A program made the position numbers and the translations under genes. Positions 44,468 through 56,680 of a stretch of 64,000 nucleotides of DNA are shown here, one piece after another. Every line of letters starts with the position of its first letter. Position 1 is the stretch's first letter. A model generated the notes under the pieces. It was not told the DNA's origin and ran no database searches. It was given only the letters and a program-made list of their open reading frames with translations. This stretch comes from Tremella fuciformis (lineage: Eukaryota > Basidiomycota > Tremellomycetes > Tremellales > Tremellaceae): the NCBI GenBank assembly GCA_032768795.1, contig CP136490.1, positions 1,426,001 to 1,490,000 on the forward strand. Direction: 5' to 3'.

Positions 44468-44535
44468 ACTTCTCGATAGATGCGACTTCTCGATAGATGC
44501 GACTTCTCGATAGATGCGACTTCTCGATAGATGCA
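44468..44535. repeat. Four tandem copies of a 17-bp unit
   Basis: The unit ACTTCTCGATAGATGCG is repeated four times without gaps at 44468-44484, 44485-44501, 44502-44518 and 44519-44535; only the last base of the fourth copy differs. It lies between the HAM1 start codon (120 bases away) and the stop codon of the WBP11-like gene (27 bases away), so it falls in the HAM1 promoter and probably the 3' UTR of the other gene. Confidence 0.95.
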
Positions 44536-44561
44536 ACAGCATGGATGTATAATGCCCGACA

Positions 44562-46192
44562 CTACTGCATGCCTTCCAAACCCGCGAGGAAAGACTGATA
44601 GTCGTCCCCATCGCCCCCATTCCCATTCGCACCGTCCTTGCCTGTCGACGCCGAGTTTGTCGGTGCTGCTCCTAAAACTCCCTGCAGTTTGCCCAGCAGA
44701 CTGGGGCCCGTCTTTCTGACGCGGATCTCGTCTCCCTCTTCATCGATCTCTCCAGCACCAGGGGCAGCGTTGATCGGTCCTCCACCGCCTGGGACCTTCT
44801 TCCGCTTTACACCACGCGGGACGAATACCGTCGCTTCCTTTCGCAGGTCGCGCAATTGCGGCTCGGCAGAGATGGTGGCGCTTCCGGCAGGCTTGGCCTG
44901 AGACACGGTAGTGGTCGGCGCAGCGGATATGGTAGCTGCCCCTAGTGGTCGGGCAGGAAGAGATGATGAAGGACCCGAGGGTGTCCCAGATGGCGGACCT
45001 CCGTTGACCGGTCTTGCCGGGAGCTCGTGCTTGGCAGCTCGGTACCCTTGGAATGTGGTGGTTGGCTCATCGCTCAGGGGATCTTGCACCTGTTGCGGTA
45101 CTCGATACTGAGGGCGAGGTGGACGAGATGGTGGCGCGTGCGGCTGAGGTGGGGGAATCGGGTCAGCGTAATGTGCGCCCCATGATACCGGCTCGGGATT
45201 TGGGACCATCGAGGCGAAGTTGAGAGGGGGGGCCATTTGCGGCAAGGGTGGCGCCGGCGCCACTTGTGGGATGTTTGATCTGGGCCCGGTAGGCGCAGCT
45301 GACGGCACTTTCGGCGGTGGCGGACCGGGTGGTAAGGGTATATCGTCAGAGTCGTCGGAATCATCGTCGCTGTCTTCTGCACCTGGAGGCGGTCCTTCAG
45401 GCATGACAATCTCGTCATCTTCGTCTTCATCCTCGTCCTCGTCCTCATCTTCATCTTCTTCAGCCACAGGTGAGGCGGCTGGAAGACAGTCAGCTTACGG
45501 CTTATGACAAGATTGAAGACTCACTTCGTTCACGATACGGCATGCCTGGGGGCGGCACGCCGTACGGGTTGTAGATTTCGTGATAGTACACACTACGCTT
45601 GGGGTCTCTCAGCCGGCCTTGCTCATCGTACAGATGGGCCAGCTGGGCACTTGGGCCCGCACCATCCTCGTCCCCTTCTTCCCCAACAGGTCGCGGCGGT
45701 CGATTTGGCCGGTCTGTGTGGGTACGGAAGACTTGACCACGAGCTTCGGGATGTTCGGCCACATATCGTTCTTTGACCTTGGTCACATAGGCCAGCTCAG
45801 ATTCGAGCTCTTTCAAGCGGGTCTGAGATGCATCGGGTAGCTTCTTCCCTTTGCCTGGGTGTTTAGTGCATGTACCGTGAGCGGCGTGCAGCTGACCTTG
45901 CTCCTTCAGATGCCTGATCTCCGACTCGAGTTCTGCTCCTCAGAATTCGAGCTTGAACGCGTGCCGAAGTATTGCTCACCCCGAGTATCTCGCTTGACCA
46001 CCTGACCCTCCCGCGCCTTCTTCCTGTCTTCCTTGTTCTGTAGCTAAGCACGAGTCGCGTTGACCGGCATCACCACTGACCTTCTTGAGCTCTTTCGCCC
46101 GCTGAGCTTTGCCTTCTCGTCAGCTCGGCTCTTTGATCACAAGGGTTTAGCTGACGAAACGCGTCCGCCGGGTTGGCCGAGCCTTTAGCCAT
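44562..46192 (-). CDS. WBP11-like proline-rich splicing protein
   Basis: The start MAKGSANPADAFRKAQRAKE matches the N-terminal Wbp11 block, continuing with a basic Lys-rich stretch and coiled coil (RLKELESELAYVTKVKERYV). The middle has SVYYHEIYNPYGVPPPGMPY, then a long acidic run, then many proline tracts (PLPPGPPPPK; APPSRPPRPQYR) suited to binding WW and PQBP1-type domains. The tail ends DDYQSFLAGLEGMQ after a basic patch (FVPRGVKRKK). In animals WBP11 is a nuclear cofactor of pre-mRNA splicing. About five exons give some 470 residues, much of it predicted disordered. Exon edges in the Lys-rich 5' part (45850-46110) are approximate. Confidence 0.8.
45411..45465. repeat. Trinucleotide-rich tract coding an acidic run
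   Basis: Imperfect GAC/GAA/GAG codons, read on the minus strand, encode an alternating Glu-Asp run in the WBP11-like protein. It is a coding microsatellite prone to length change. The acidic run between charged and proline-rich regions is usual for this family. Confidence 0.8.
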
Positions 46193-46455
46193 CTTCTGAT
46201 CGCCGCACTTGCCGCTCCTCTTTCCGTCAAGACCTGTCCAGTACTGCAGTCGAGCCGACAAGTAAAATGTATGTCTAGTTGCAGCTGAAATCTCAACCGC
46301 ACAGGCAAGCAGTCGCCCCGCATTTAAATGCTCCGCCCCTATAGGAGGTGCACCGTCCCAGCGTCATCGCTTCTGGTGCGCACAGTGCGTATATATCGTG
46401 TTCTTAACTGCATACCTCTACAGCGCGAACCTGACTGGTCTCATTTCACGGCAGG

Positions 46456-47163
46456 ATGTCCGAATACGCTTTCCGGAAAATCAATATCGACGCCTATGAC
46501 GAAGACGTACTTGTCCCTTCAGACCTATACGACCCCGACCCGCGAGGCTCAGATGGCGTGTTGGCAGATGCGAAGCGCAAAAGCAACGACGTGAGGGGAT
46601 TGATTTCCAAGTGAGTCCACAATGTTGCTGTCAAAGCCGCTCTTGAAGATCTTGAGTGGGCCGCGAGGGAGGGAGCTAATGTCAGGGGCGATATAACAGG
46701 CGCGCTCAGCGAGATTCTCAGCGACCCGCCATACGGCGACGGCGTAGACGAAGCCAAAGTGAGCTTGCTTTGCACGTGCTCTAGGGGATGGGTGTGGGTG
46801 CAGGTGGCGCAAGGCTGACTGCAGAACCTGACCTCCCAAACCCTTCTACTCATCCTCAACTCGACACGAGCCTCCGAGATTCCTAACATCCTCAAAAGCC
46901 TCGGGACAGATCAGCAAGACCACCTCATGGCATATCTCTACAAGGGGATGGCAGCGCTCGGACAGGGGAGCGATGTGAGCGGGTCGGTATTGCTGACATG
47001 GCATGAGAAGGTGAGCCGATCAATTTTCAGAATCTCTGAGGATGAGGCAGTGGGACTTGCAGTTCGAAGGCAACCATTAGAGGACAATGTTGACTCCCAG
47101 TTGACCGAGGTGGCCGGCGTCGGGTGCATCGTGAGAGTCATGACCGATCGTCGGACGTTGTAG
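46456..47163 (+). CDS. ARC15: Arp2/3 complex 16-kDa subunit ARPC5
   Basis: This is the smallest Arp2/3 subunit, which links the complex that nucleates branched actin. The start YAFRKINIDAYDEDVLVPSD, the middle block GDITGALSEILSDPPYG, the helix pair QTLLLILNSTRASEIPNILK and DHLMAYLYKGMAALGQG, and the ending LLTWHEK with LTEVAGVGCIVRVMTDRRTL are diagnostic. Four or five short exons are spliced. Length is close to 170 residues, as expected. It is divergent from the WBP11-like gene, with 263 bases between start codons. Confidence 0.93.
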
Positions 47164-47331
47164 ACAAGTATATGGGACCGGATTCGGCGTAGAGGGACAT
47201 GCATTGTTGTCTATATGGCTCATCAAAGCACCGCTGCCCACTAACCGCTACGATCGAAAGATACGGCATGCCGGCATGGCCTTTCCGCTTGTCGTCGTCC
47301 GTCTATCTAGAACGTCGCACAGACGGACAGA

Positions 47332-48397
47332 CTACTTCTTCCCTCCGTATCGCGCCTTCTTGCCCAGATCAAAGGGGACGTACTTGTACTTGATCATGTG
47401 CCTGGTCCATCAGCATACTGAACCTGTCGGCGGTCGTCAGGGAACACACTGGATCTGCCTCCGCATGGTCAAGCCGAAGAGCGTCAAGAAGTAGACTAGC
47501 AGGATGGGCCAGTAGACCGGGACGTCGGTGGCGCGAGTGATCGTGCAGGCGAGGGCGATGGCAGTGGCCTTGGTGGTGGAGTACCAGAATTTGAACTCTG
47601 AACTCATCAGCACGACATTCAATCTGTCAGTTGGGTGACAAACCTGGGAGGCGGCGGATGAACGGCCTGAACTCCTCGTCTTCCCCACCGGCGCCCGAGC
47701 CACCATTGCTGAACCCGCTCAAAAGACCCTTGATCCCGCCGGGAGACTTGGCCTCGCTGCCCGGCAAACCCGGCGCGCCTTCTTCCACATCATCAGCGGC
47801 CAGGTCGGCCTGGAGCGACGGGTCGAAGCGCGGCTGCAAGAAAGCGAGGAAGAGGTTGAGGATGTAGATCGCGAGAGCATAGCACACAATGTACCACTGT
47901 CCATCAGGTCTCGCTGATGCTGTCAGACAAACCGACAAACCCCTTGGCGAAGAACGACGTTGAGTGCGAACAACAGCCCGAGGCAGCCGGTGACAAGCCA
48001 CCGCTCGACGATGTGCGGCGTACTGCGGTCCAACAGCGCCTGGAACTTGCGCGCATACACGCCCGTGTTCTCGCTGACCATCTGCGCAACGTTCTTCTCC
48101 TCCGGCAGGCCGTTGCCCATGCCCGGGCGGTACGGCCCCGCCGGCGCTGGCACATAGGACGAAGCGTACGAGTTGGGCTGCATGCCTGCCAAGCCGGACC
48201 TCGCGGGGAAGCCTGAACCAGGTCCAGTTGTCGGTGGACCACCGGGCGTCGCTGTCCCGCTGCCTCCGCCTCCTGCGACGCTGCCCATCGGTGGTGCCGA
48301 GGATGGATAAGGGTTGACCGAGGGATATGACTGTCCTGGGGCCTGTATTGTGAGTTCCGACCATACTCGGCCTGTGATGCTCTTCGCTCACGCTCAT
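47332..48397 (-). CDS. RER1: Rer1 ER-retrieval receptor with long N-terminal extension
   Basis: Rer1 recycles escaped ER membrane proteins from the Golgi in COPI vesicles. The four-helix core is clear: [52 protein letters not shown], the diagnostic [17 protein letters not shown] and [13 protein letters not shown], and the ending [20 protein letters not shown]. The first exon is just ATGAGC (48397-48392); joining it to the next gives [20 protein letters not shown]. The 80-odd residues before the core are Pro/Gly/Ser-rich and absent from ordinary 190-residue Rer1. The loop between helices 2 and 3 also carries a Gly-rich insert ([15 protein letters not shown]). Total is about 265 residues. Confidence 0.92.
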
Positions 48398-48954
48398 CTC
48401 GACCGCCTATATCGCTGTGGAACGAGTGAATGACAGTGAACACGTCGAGGTAATTCCCACAAACCACCGCCTCGAACCGAACAGCTCGCCAGCCAGGCGC
48501 GCTGACCGTCAAGATAATGCCACGTCAGCCTCTGTATGAACAAAATCTCCGACAGGCTTCCTGATCCGGCAAATCCGGCGGCCTCGGTTGCATGGGCTGT
48601 CACCTGCCCAAAAATCATTCTTCGCTGCCAGCATCTCAGGTTATTTCGTTCAGGACACCTCCCAGCATCGCTGCAACATGCTAAAGCAAAAACCACAGCA
48701 CCCAGGATTCGCACGTGGTCCCCCACCGTGCTACTAACTGGGCGATAATCGATTTAGCTTCCCAGAGCGGACGGGATGGGGCGTTTTTCGATTTCTATGG
48801 CCGTGGATGATATTTAGGCAAAAGCAGCCCTCATAACCTGAGGATGTGGTTCTTGGTAGGCCTGTCCGACACGAGAGACAGGTGCATCAGTCATAAGATC
48901 AATCGAGGCATCGTAAAAGATCTATGTATAGGTGTGGTCGTTGAATCCTGTAGC
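48398..48954. other. Intergenic region, no supported gene
   Basis: These 557 bases lie between the RER1 start and the stop of the DnaJ gene, both on the minus strand. A 70-codon plus frame at 48536-48748 has no motif support. The stretch should hold the RER1 promoter. Confidence 0.35.
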
Positions 48955-50778
48955 TCATATGGATGGGCTGCGCTTCTCGCCGTCGGCGGTCGCAGCGGGC
49001 GATGACTTGGCGGCGCTGCCGAATATGTTCGAACCCTTCGACTTCTCCTTTTCCTTGTCCTTCTTCTTCTTGCCCGCATTCATCACTAACCTCTCCAGCT
49101 CGCGTCGCTCCTCATCTGACTCGTCGGGCTGGACCGTCTTGAAGATACCGGCGATAGTCAAGATGGCCTTTGCACGGCGTAGCGCAACGTCTTTTGACAG
49201 GCCTGGCTCGTATAATACACCTTCAACGACAGCCCCGACCACCTAGTATGTCAGCGCCTCCCCACCAATACAAGACTGAACAGACATTTGTGACTTCCCA
49301 ACGGGTGGCTTTCCAAGTCGTTAAAAGCATCTTTGAGCTGACCTCCTGCGCGAGGGCCTCCAGCTCCTCGGGAGTGGCCGTGCCCTTCTGCTCCAGTCGC
49401 TCCATCTCCTCCATTGCCGTTTGCACGCCGATGCTGACATGTCAGCTTGGCACACGTTTGAGACGTCATGGCTCACGCTGAGCCCAGCAGGCCCCATCCT
49501 TCCTTGACCATCCCGCCCTTCTCCTTGAGCCTGCCAAAGAACCCGCCGCCAAAGAACTTTTTGCTCTTCACAAAGTTGCCTGCTTTGGTAATGTACACGC
49601 TCGAAATTGTGTGCAAAAGCTTCACTCAGCAAAACGCAGGACAAGCACGGCAAAACATACCTCAATCCCGAATGACTCCAGCTTCAGGTCCTCCGCCTCG
49701 ATCCGAATTCTCTGCTCGAATGCTTTTGTTTCCGGGTCATTTGCATCTCCCGGATTCTTGGCCTCCACGAAGGGGCGTATACGCTGCACAAGCTTCTCCT
49801 GCAGCATCTTGACCCTAGTCGTCAGCTTCTTTCATACGCCTGTTGCGAATAGCCAACCGTTGATGTTTCTGCTCATCCTGTTTCTTCTCCAGCTCCTCCA
49901 GCTTGGCTTTCTGTTCAGGGGACAGCTTAGCTTTTCCCTTCTTGTCGGGCGTTTGTGTTCCAGGTTTGCCGACCGATCCCTGACCGCTGGATGGTCGGGA
50001 GCCACCAGAGAACGAAGAATGATGAGCGAGATGACCATTGTGGTCGGCAGTAGGAGCTTCGGCTGCGGCAGCAGCGGGTCCGTGAGTCTGAGCAGGCGTC
50101 GGCGGTGAGGCTGCCTCAGCTGGAGGCGAGGTCGGAGCATCCGCGGCTGCCGCTGCACTCGACACGGAAGCTGCAGTGGGGTTGTCCACTTTGGCCTCAG
50201 CATCCTTGGCGGCGGCTTCCATCTCTGCCCTTTCTTCAGGCGTCATGACAACGTCCATCGTGCTCGAAAAGTCCTTCACCAGACTGATCTCTCCGATCTG
50301 AAATTCAGCTATGGCAGCAATTGTCATGCGGTGCACGGACGTAATCGTAGAAACGCTCTTAAGATCAGCCGGATAGCGGATAAAGAAGGACCAATACTCG
50401 CCTCCTCCGAATATTTGTGAGAAGATCTCTTGTGGGTCTACCATGCCCTCTTCCGTCTTGTTCATTCCCGCCTTCCCGACCTTATCGTAGAAGGCCCGCG
50501 AATTCGCATCGCTGAGTATCTGATACGCCTCACTGCAACATCAGAGCCAGCACTTGGCGCTCAACGCATCTGCCTACCCGATCTCCTTGAATTTCTGCTC
50601 GGCTTCGGGAGAGTTGTTCTTGTCCGGATGCCACTGGATCGCCAGCTTACGGTAGGCTTTCTTCAGCCTGTGCGATCTCAGCGACGCGTACCTGCAATGG
50701 GCTGCGGGAGACTCACTCGAGATCCGTGGCCTCTGGCTTCACCCCGAGGACATCGTACAACTCGGTTTCTTTCACCAT
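48955..50778 (-). CDS. DnaJ-domain protein with DNAJ-X domain (Caj1/Djp1 type)
   Basis: An Hsp40 co-chaperone. The N-terminal J domain starts [19 protein letters not shown] and includes the catalytic WHPDKN loop, then [24 protein letters not shown] text. It continues with [15 protein letters not shown] and [18 protein letters not shown] text ([18 protein letters not shown]), as in Caj1 and Djp1. A long Ala/Pro-rich, probably disordered linker precedes a charged helix ([20 protein letters not shown]). The C-terminal DNAJ-X part reads [35 protein letters not shown] and [20 protein letters not shown]. The yeast relatives assist peroxisomal import or bind calmodulin; which role applies here is open. 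Seven or more exons give roughly 490 residues. Confidence 0.88.
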
Positions 50779-51233
50779 TTCCAAGAATCACTGCGACAGT
50801 GGTTCTTTCGAGGCTGAACAGCGGCAGTTAGATGCGCTTGAAGACACAAGCAGAGTCCGAATGTCCAAAAGCAAAAGTCCGCGCATCATCATCGCCTCGT
50901 GCACTCGTCGACGTCTTTGTCTACCCGAGGCAGCGGCGATCACCGATCAACAAGTCACATGACCTCCGTTCGGCTGCTGCGCAGCAAGCGACGACTGCGC
51001 GTTACTTCTCGTCCGTCAATCTCTGCTTGTCGTTCTTGTCTTGGCCGCCCTACTTCGAGAGCAGGAGCACATCGACTAGTTTTGAGCCGTTCTGTGCTCC
51101 TGACCTTTGGCAACACGAGGGACGAGCTGCCGCCGTTCGTGTCATGTCGCCCTTCGCTCTCGCATTAACGATCCCATAATCACGAACGATGACGATATAT
51201 AACTAGAGAGAGCTTTACAGCCCTTGGAACACC
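50779..51233. promoter_or_regulatory. Divergent promoter region with TATA element
   Basis: These 455 bases separate two divergent genes. TATATAA at 51196-51202 sits 32-38 bases before the rightward ATG (51234) and is a plausible TATA box, close to the start codon. TCACATGAC near 50954 resembles a Cbf1-type half site. Confidence 0.4.
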
Positions 51234-54200
51234 ATGGCGGAATCGGCAGCACTCGCGCCGCCTAGGCCGCGGAGGCCCGTAGACCTGGCAGACAGGATAG
51301 TAGCTCTGCAGCGCAAGAACGCTGTCGCCGGCCCGAGTCAGGATGCTGGACCTTCCCGACCAAAGTGAGTCATCAGCCGTGCGCCTGATAGGTCTAGCTG
51401 ACCGCTAGAACTACGCCGAAAAACCCCATACAGCTCTCGGCGTCACCAGAGCCGCTACAGGCCCGTCAGCATGCTGGCCGACGACTCGTCCCGCCTCCCG
51501 CCCCTTTCGCCGACGAGTTTTCCCGCCGGTTGCCATCCCCCAAGAATCTCGTGGACGAGTTCGACGAGTTCAGCAGGGGGCCGGAGCTCCTCAAGTCGTC
51601 TCCTCGCATGCTCTATGATCCGTCGCGACCGCCGCCAACCATCGCAATGCCAAGTCGGAACGACCTTGCGCCTTCCGTGCCTCGTGCTACAGACGATCGT
51701 CGGTGGCACGCACCGCCAAACCCTCATGCTGAAGGACCTTCCCGGCATAGACCAGAGCCGGGTAGACAGCTGTTTGATCCCACATTGCACGACCCTCACC
51801 ACTTCCAGCAGGCCAGTACCGGTCCTTCTCGCTCTCTGCTCAGGCGCGTAGTTGGCAGCGAGCGGTCGGCGGAAGAAGAGGCGGACAGGCTAAGGGAGCG
51901 CCGGCGCAGAAGGGAAGGAAGTGAACGGGGGAGCGCACCGAGCAGCCGGAAGAAGGATTCGGACGGTAGAAGCAAAGATAGTAGGAGTAGTGAAGGGAGT
52001 GAGAGCTTCAAGGATCGTGAGAGGGGCAAGGGGAGAGGGTCAGCTCCGTTTCTCCTCCTTCTTGAGTTTCACTTTTGCCTGCGTTGACACCCCAGCGACA
52101 CTGGTGTCAAAGCGATCCTCAAGGAGATTCACGATCAGATCAAAAGCATCGAGGCAGAACTCACCGAATTGCATCGCTTGCTGTCCCTCGACCCAGAACA
52201 AGGCATCAACGCCATTCTGCCACCGCGAGTCCCCCACTCCACCGCTGCTCAGACAGCCGCGTGGATAGACCTTATACAGAAGCACAAGACTCTAGCCGAC
52301 CTGCATCACGAATTCCTCGTTCGCGTGTTCGACCCTCTCGTACCTTCATCCCTGCATCAACTCACTGTCCGCTACAACATCCCATCCCGCCTCTGGCAAG
52401 TTGGCTTTCATCTGATTCTCGAACGACTCAGACACGCATGGATGACAGGACAACCGGCTGCATTAGACCTTCTCACCGATTTTCTGTACGACGCGTACAA
52501 ATTCTACACCGACGTCCTTGAAGACCAATCATTGGGCAATTTCAGAACAGCGTGGATCGAGGCGCTTGGCGATTTGGCAAGGTACAGGATGGCAATAGCC
52601 AGTCACTTGGCCGAAAAGGAACGACAGGCGTCTTCTGCAACCGAGAAGGGCAAGGAGAGGCAGGACCTTGGCAGGATAGACGATGACGAGACAGACGAAG
52701 GCGAAACGGGCAGTATTGGTGTTGCTGTGGCGCAGAGCTGGGATGTCGAAGACAAGGAGACCTGGCGGACTACAGCTCGGGAATGGTACACGATGGGCAT
52801 CACGGAGAAGCCTGGCGAAGGGAGACTGCATCATCATCTGGCTTTGCTGTGCCGAGATGTCCGAGGCATGGATGGCAGGGCGCTGCATCACTTCACAAAG
52901 AGGTACGTTTTCTGTTCAACTTCGCATGGCCCGGCTGAGTGGCAGTCTCATCGTCACGCATGACTATCCTGCCTCTCGCGAATCGCTTTTGCCGCTCTTC
53001 GATACAGCGTTGCAAACCCGTCTGTCCAGTGATGCGGCTCCCATGGACATGTTCATCCGGCTCCACGGTATGCTCTTTACGCGCGTACAGTTGGACGACT
53101 TCCCATCGCTTCTGCAGAGGTTCTCCGACAGACTTGGTCCTGCATTCGGTGGATCGGCTGTCAGCCAAGTGGACTGGATGATCATGGCGGCGATCAATAC
53201 AGCTGCTGTCCTGCAATACGGTGCACCGGATGGTGTTCTCCGGCGAGCTTTGGCACGAGAAGGCTTCGAAAGGAGGCGACAACAAGCTACAAATGCAGAT
53301 GAGGGAATCGTCGAAGATGAAGCGGACGAGGAGCCCTCCCTTGGACTTGAGAATGGGACGCAATTACCTGGCGACAACCCGACTGCTCTCTCGGCGGACG
53401 GGGATCAACTACCTCCCATCACATACACCTACGCGCTACAGCTTCTTCCTACCATGTTCACGCACACTCTCAAGGACCCGTTCTTGAATCACAACTCGCA
53501 ACCCGTCTTAAATCCTTATCTCACGGTCATGATGACGTTCCTCGCCACGCTTTCTCGCCAAGCCGCGGCAATGAAACTTTTGTTGGCGCAGATACCCTGG
53601 CAGGCCCTTGTCGACCTCGCCGGGCGACTTCCTGCAGAGTTCGAGCTGAGAGAAGAGGCTCGCTTGATTGCCGGCCCACCCTTGCCGGAAGATTGGCTGA
53701 TACGTGGTGAAGAATGGGTCGGCCGGCGCGTCTTTGAGCGTGGATTCTGGAAGACCAAAGGCTCCGGGCGGGGTTCTCAAGGTCTGGTGCAACCTCGGAT
53801 CGGCGAAAGATTCTCGAGCGAAATCGACGTCCTTACGGCTGACCTTGACGTCGACGTTGATGACCAAGAGGGTGTCGTGGACGACGTCGACGGTGCTGAT
53901 CTGACGGATGGTCCAATTGCCATCGGTCAAAGACGGTGGAGGCGGATCCAGTGGGCTCTTGGTGTGCTGGTCAAGCATGTCGATGGCCTCGACCTAGTCG
54001 ATGGTGCTCTCGTCATTCAGGGCCCATTGAAAGAGATCCTCGACGCCGCCGAACTCGCGAAAAAGGTGGAGACGTTGTCGATGCCTTCCCATAGGTCAGC
54101 TTATGACGAGGACGAAGATAGCGAGTTTGAGGACGGCGAAACGGATGATCCTGAGCTCGCCATTCTTCGGGAGCGGCGACAACACCTTCACAGCCTTCTC

Positions 54201-54776
54201 GACCACTCCGCCCCGCTCTCTACTCGAGCTGGACTTCCCAGGTCCGCCCGACACCCCAAAGCGAGAGGTGTATCGGTCATTGCTGGGTACACCACGCTCA
54301 TCTTCGACACCAACGTTCTCCTTTCCTCGCTCTCGCTGTTCTCTTCACTGGTGGACAACGCCCTGTACACTCTAATAGTGCCCCTACCAGTTGTGACGGA
54401 GCTCGACGGTATCTCTCGACAGCCGCCTCCGTTGGGCACTGCGGCTGCTTCTGCAATCGGATACCTGGAACAGCACGTCAAATCGCACAGCTTGGCCCTG
54501 AAGATCCAGACTAGCAAAGGGAGCTATCTCTCCGACCTCAGGGTGCGAAGCGAGGAGTTTGGAGCCAAGGAGACTGCCAGCACCATGGACGACCGTATCC
54601 TCGACGTGGCAGTGCACCAACTTGACCATTGGAGGCCGAAGCAGACCGCAACGGAGCAAAGGGACGGCAGCAAGGTCGTTCTCGTCACCTTTGACCGGAA
54701 CCTGCGTCTCAAAGCGAGAGCAAGAGGCGTGGACGCGGCAGACGAGAAGGAGATGGCGAGCATACTGGCGGGCTGA
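51234..54776 (+). CDS. EST1/SMG6-like protein with C-terminal PIN domain
   Basis: The N-terminus is a disordered, Pro/Arg-rich region (LADRIVALQRKNAVAGPSQ) of about 270 residues. The EST1/SMG helical domain follows: LHHEFLVRVFDPLVPSSLHQ, RLHHHLALLCRDVRGMDGRA, HHFTKSLIVTHDYPASRESL. The C-terminus is a PIN domain with its acidic residues visible: Asp in TLIFDTNVLLSS, Glu in VVTELDGI, Asp in MDDRILDVAVHQL and Asp in VLVTFDRNLRLKARARG. In animals SMG6 cuts mRNA in nonsense-mediated decay and also binds telomerase; this architecture fits that family. Four exons give about 1,100 residues. Acidic inserts (VDVDDQEGVVDDVDGADL) occur in the middle. Confidence 0.88.
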
Positions 54777-55358
54777 GTGCGCTCTCACCATCTCGACCAT
54801 ATCTCTGCTTCGAGCCGAGCGCTGCGCATGCGGAGGACGTGACGTGGCCGGCTCGGAGGGCGTGCCACTCTTGACGATGATCATCAATTCGGACACTGGA
54901 ATCCCATCCTTTCGCCCACTCATTCGCATCATTGTATACTCTGCCTCGAACCTGCGCTGTATGTAACGTCTTACATGGGTTGGGGATGGGGATTGGGGGT
55001 GCATGCATACCTTACGAATCCTCTTCGACTAGCGTGCCGTCACGACATGTGCCGCTTTGGGTTTGCATTCGGGTAGGACGGCCATCATGCACAAAGCGCG
55101 AGGTCTGTGCGAGGTGTGAGGTGTTGACATATGTTTCATTCATACCGCAACAGCATCTGACTTATCGTCATCTCATCTCATTCACAACCCACCTCACAGC
55201 ACCCCAGATCTGGACCGTGGCTCGTCAACCCCACTCTTTACGCAGAGCAGAGTCTCGATCGTTCTCGAGAACCCAGCCCGACACCGGTCCGGCCAGACCA
55301 CGGCTCCACTCGTCACTTGCCTTACTTCTATAATCACCCCCGAGTCGAGTCGCCCGCC
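54777..55358. other. Intergenic region, no supported gene
   Basis: These 582 bases follow the PIN-domain gene and precede the secreted protein gene on the same strand. Overlapping open frames on both strands lack motifs and splice support. Confidence 0.35.
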
Positions 55359-56224
55359 ATGCTCCCCCAAATCACCCTGTCCCTCCTCTCGCTGCTCTCG
55401 ATCTCGAGCTCCCTCACCGGCGTCAACGCGCAGAACGACCTGAAGGTCACTGAGCCCTCGGCGGATCACTGGTGTGCGCCCGCCCATCCCCTCCCTCCTC
55501 AGCCGCGCTCTCCATCCCAGCATAGCATGGCATGTGGGGACGCTCGAGCTGACTGCAGGGATTGCGCAGAGCGTCAACACGCTGGCGTGGACGGGTACGA
55601 CCCCCTCCCAGTTCTCGGTCTTCATCGTCAACAACGACACCAACCTGCTAGTGAGTCTGAAGACGGAGGCATGGACGGCTGTGCTCACTGCAGACAAGCA
55701 AACTTGCGCTCATTTCCATCGGTACGCGCTCTTGCTTGACCCCGATTGGCCATAGCTGAGTGTAGAACCCCTGTACGAGTACTCAAAGGACGTCAATCCG
55801 TCAGTCTATCCGAGCTTGCGCGTCGGAATCGCGTGCTGATGAGCAGCGGGAACATCACCCCTGGTCCAGGCTATCAGATCCAGCTGACTGACGACATGAA
55901 CTCGAACAGTGAGTGCGGCGCACCTCGCCGGCGCGGATGCGGCTCATGTCAGACGTCTACGCGCAGTCCGAGCCCTTTGAGATCAAGGCAGTCGGATCGC
56001 CCTACCCTCCGCAGAGCAGCGGCTCGGCCACGTCGAGCGGCTCCACGTCCGGCTCGTCCTCTGCGTCGTCGAGCGGCTCGTCGACCCCTTCTTCGTCCAA
56101 CACCTCGCCCGCTTCGTCCAACGGCGACAGGTCGCTCAAGTACATGTCGAAGGAGCACGCGATGGTCTTGACGGCCACCGGGGCCCTGCCCTTCCTCGTT
56201 GACTTGCTCAAGGGCATGACATAA
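55359..56224 (+). CDS. KRE9/KNH-type secreted Ser-rich protein
   Basis: The first 25 residues are a signal peptide (LPQITLSLLSLLSISSSLTG then VNAQ). The mature part fits the Kre9/Knh1 Ig-like domain of fungal wall proteins: NDLKVTEPSADHWWHVGTLE, the TLAWTG block, SQFSVFIVNNDTNLLVSLK, GPGYQIQLTDDMNS and DVYAQSEPFEIKAVGSPYP. A Ser/Thr/Gly-rich stretch of about 50 residues follows, then a C-terminus (MVLTATGALPFLVDLLKGM) that could be a GPI-attachment signal, although it ends in Thr after a weakly hydrophobic run. It is likely at the cell surface and linked to beta-glucan assembly. Five exons are used. The first intron near 55473 and the one near 55720 have approximate edges. Confidence 0.8.
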
Positions 56225-56680
56225 GTCTTTGCTGCTCTTTTGCGGGCGGTGAGCATATCAGCGTCAGCGATGGCGACTGCGCCGGCGAGATGGCATGAGT
56301 AGTAGGCTGCACATTCTTTTAATTCCGACATTCTCTGTCTCCAGACATTCTTTTCAGACGGCTCACCATTGGGGGCTTGGCAGTTACGAGTAGTTCTCGG
56401 CTTCATTGTGTTCCTCGAGATGATGCACGGTGTTAATGCAACTTCGTAGTCATTGCTGGGTCGTGACCGGCGAGTCCCGACCTTAGCATTTTGGATCCGA
56501 GTGACCGGCTAGTTACATAGACGAACGATGGACGAGCCGTGTGGAATCAACGCGATCTCTCCTAGGCACTTTGTCTTTGTACATCCTGTGCAATCTCACC
56601 CACACCTTTCACAATTCAACTGAAGCACTTTGGCGCTTGTCTTCACCTGACCAGCGCCCGTCCACTGCAGCACAGCAGCT
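56225..56680. other. Intergenic region, no supported gene
   Basis: These 456 bases carry the 3' UTR of the wall-protein gene and the promoter of the next gene on the same strand. No motif stands out. Confidence 0.35.
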
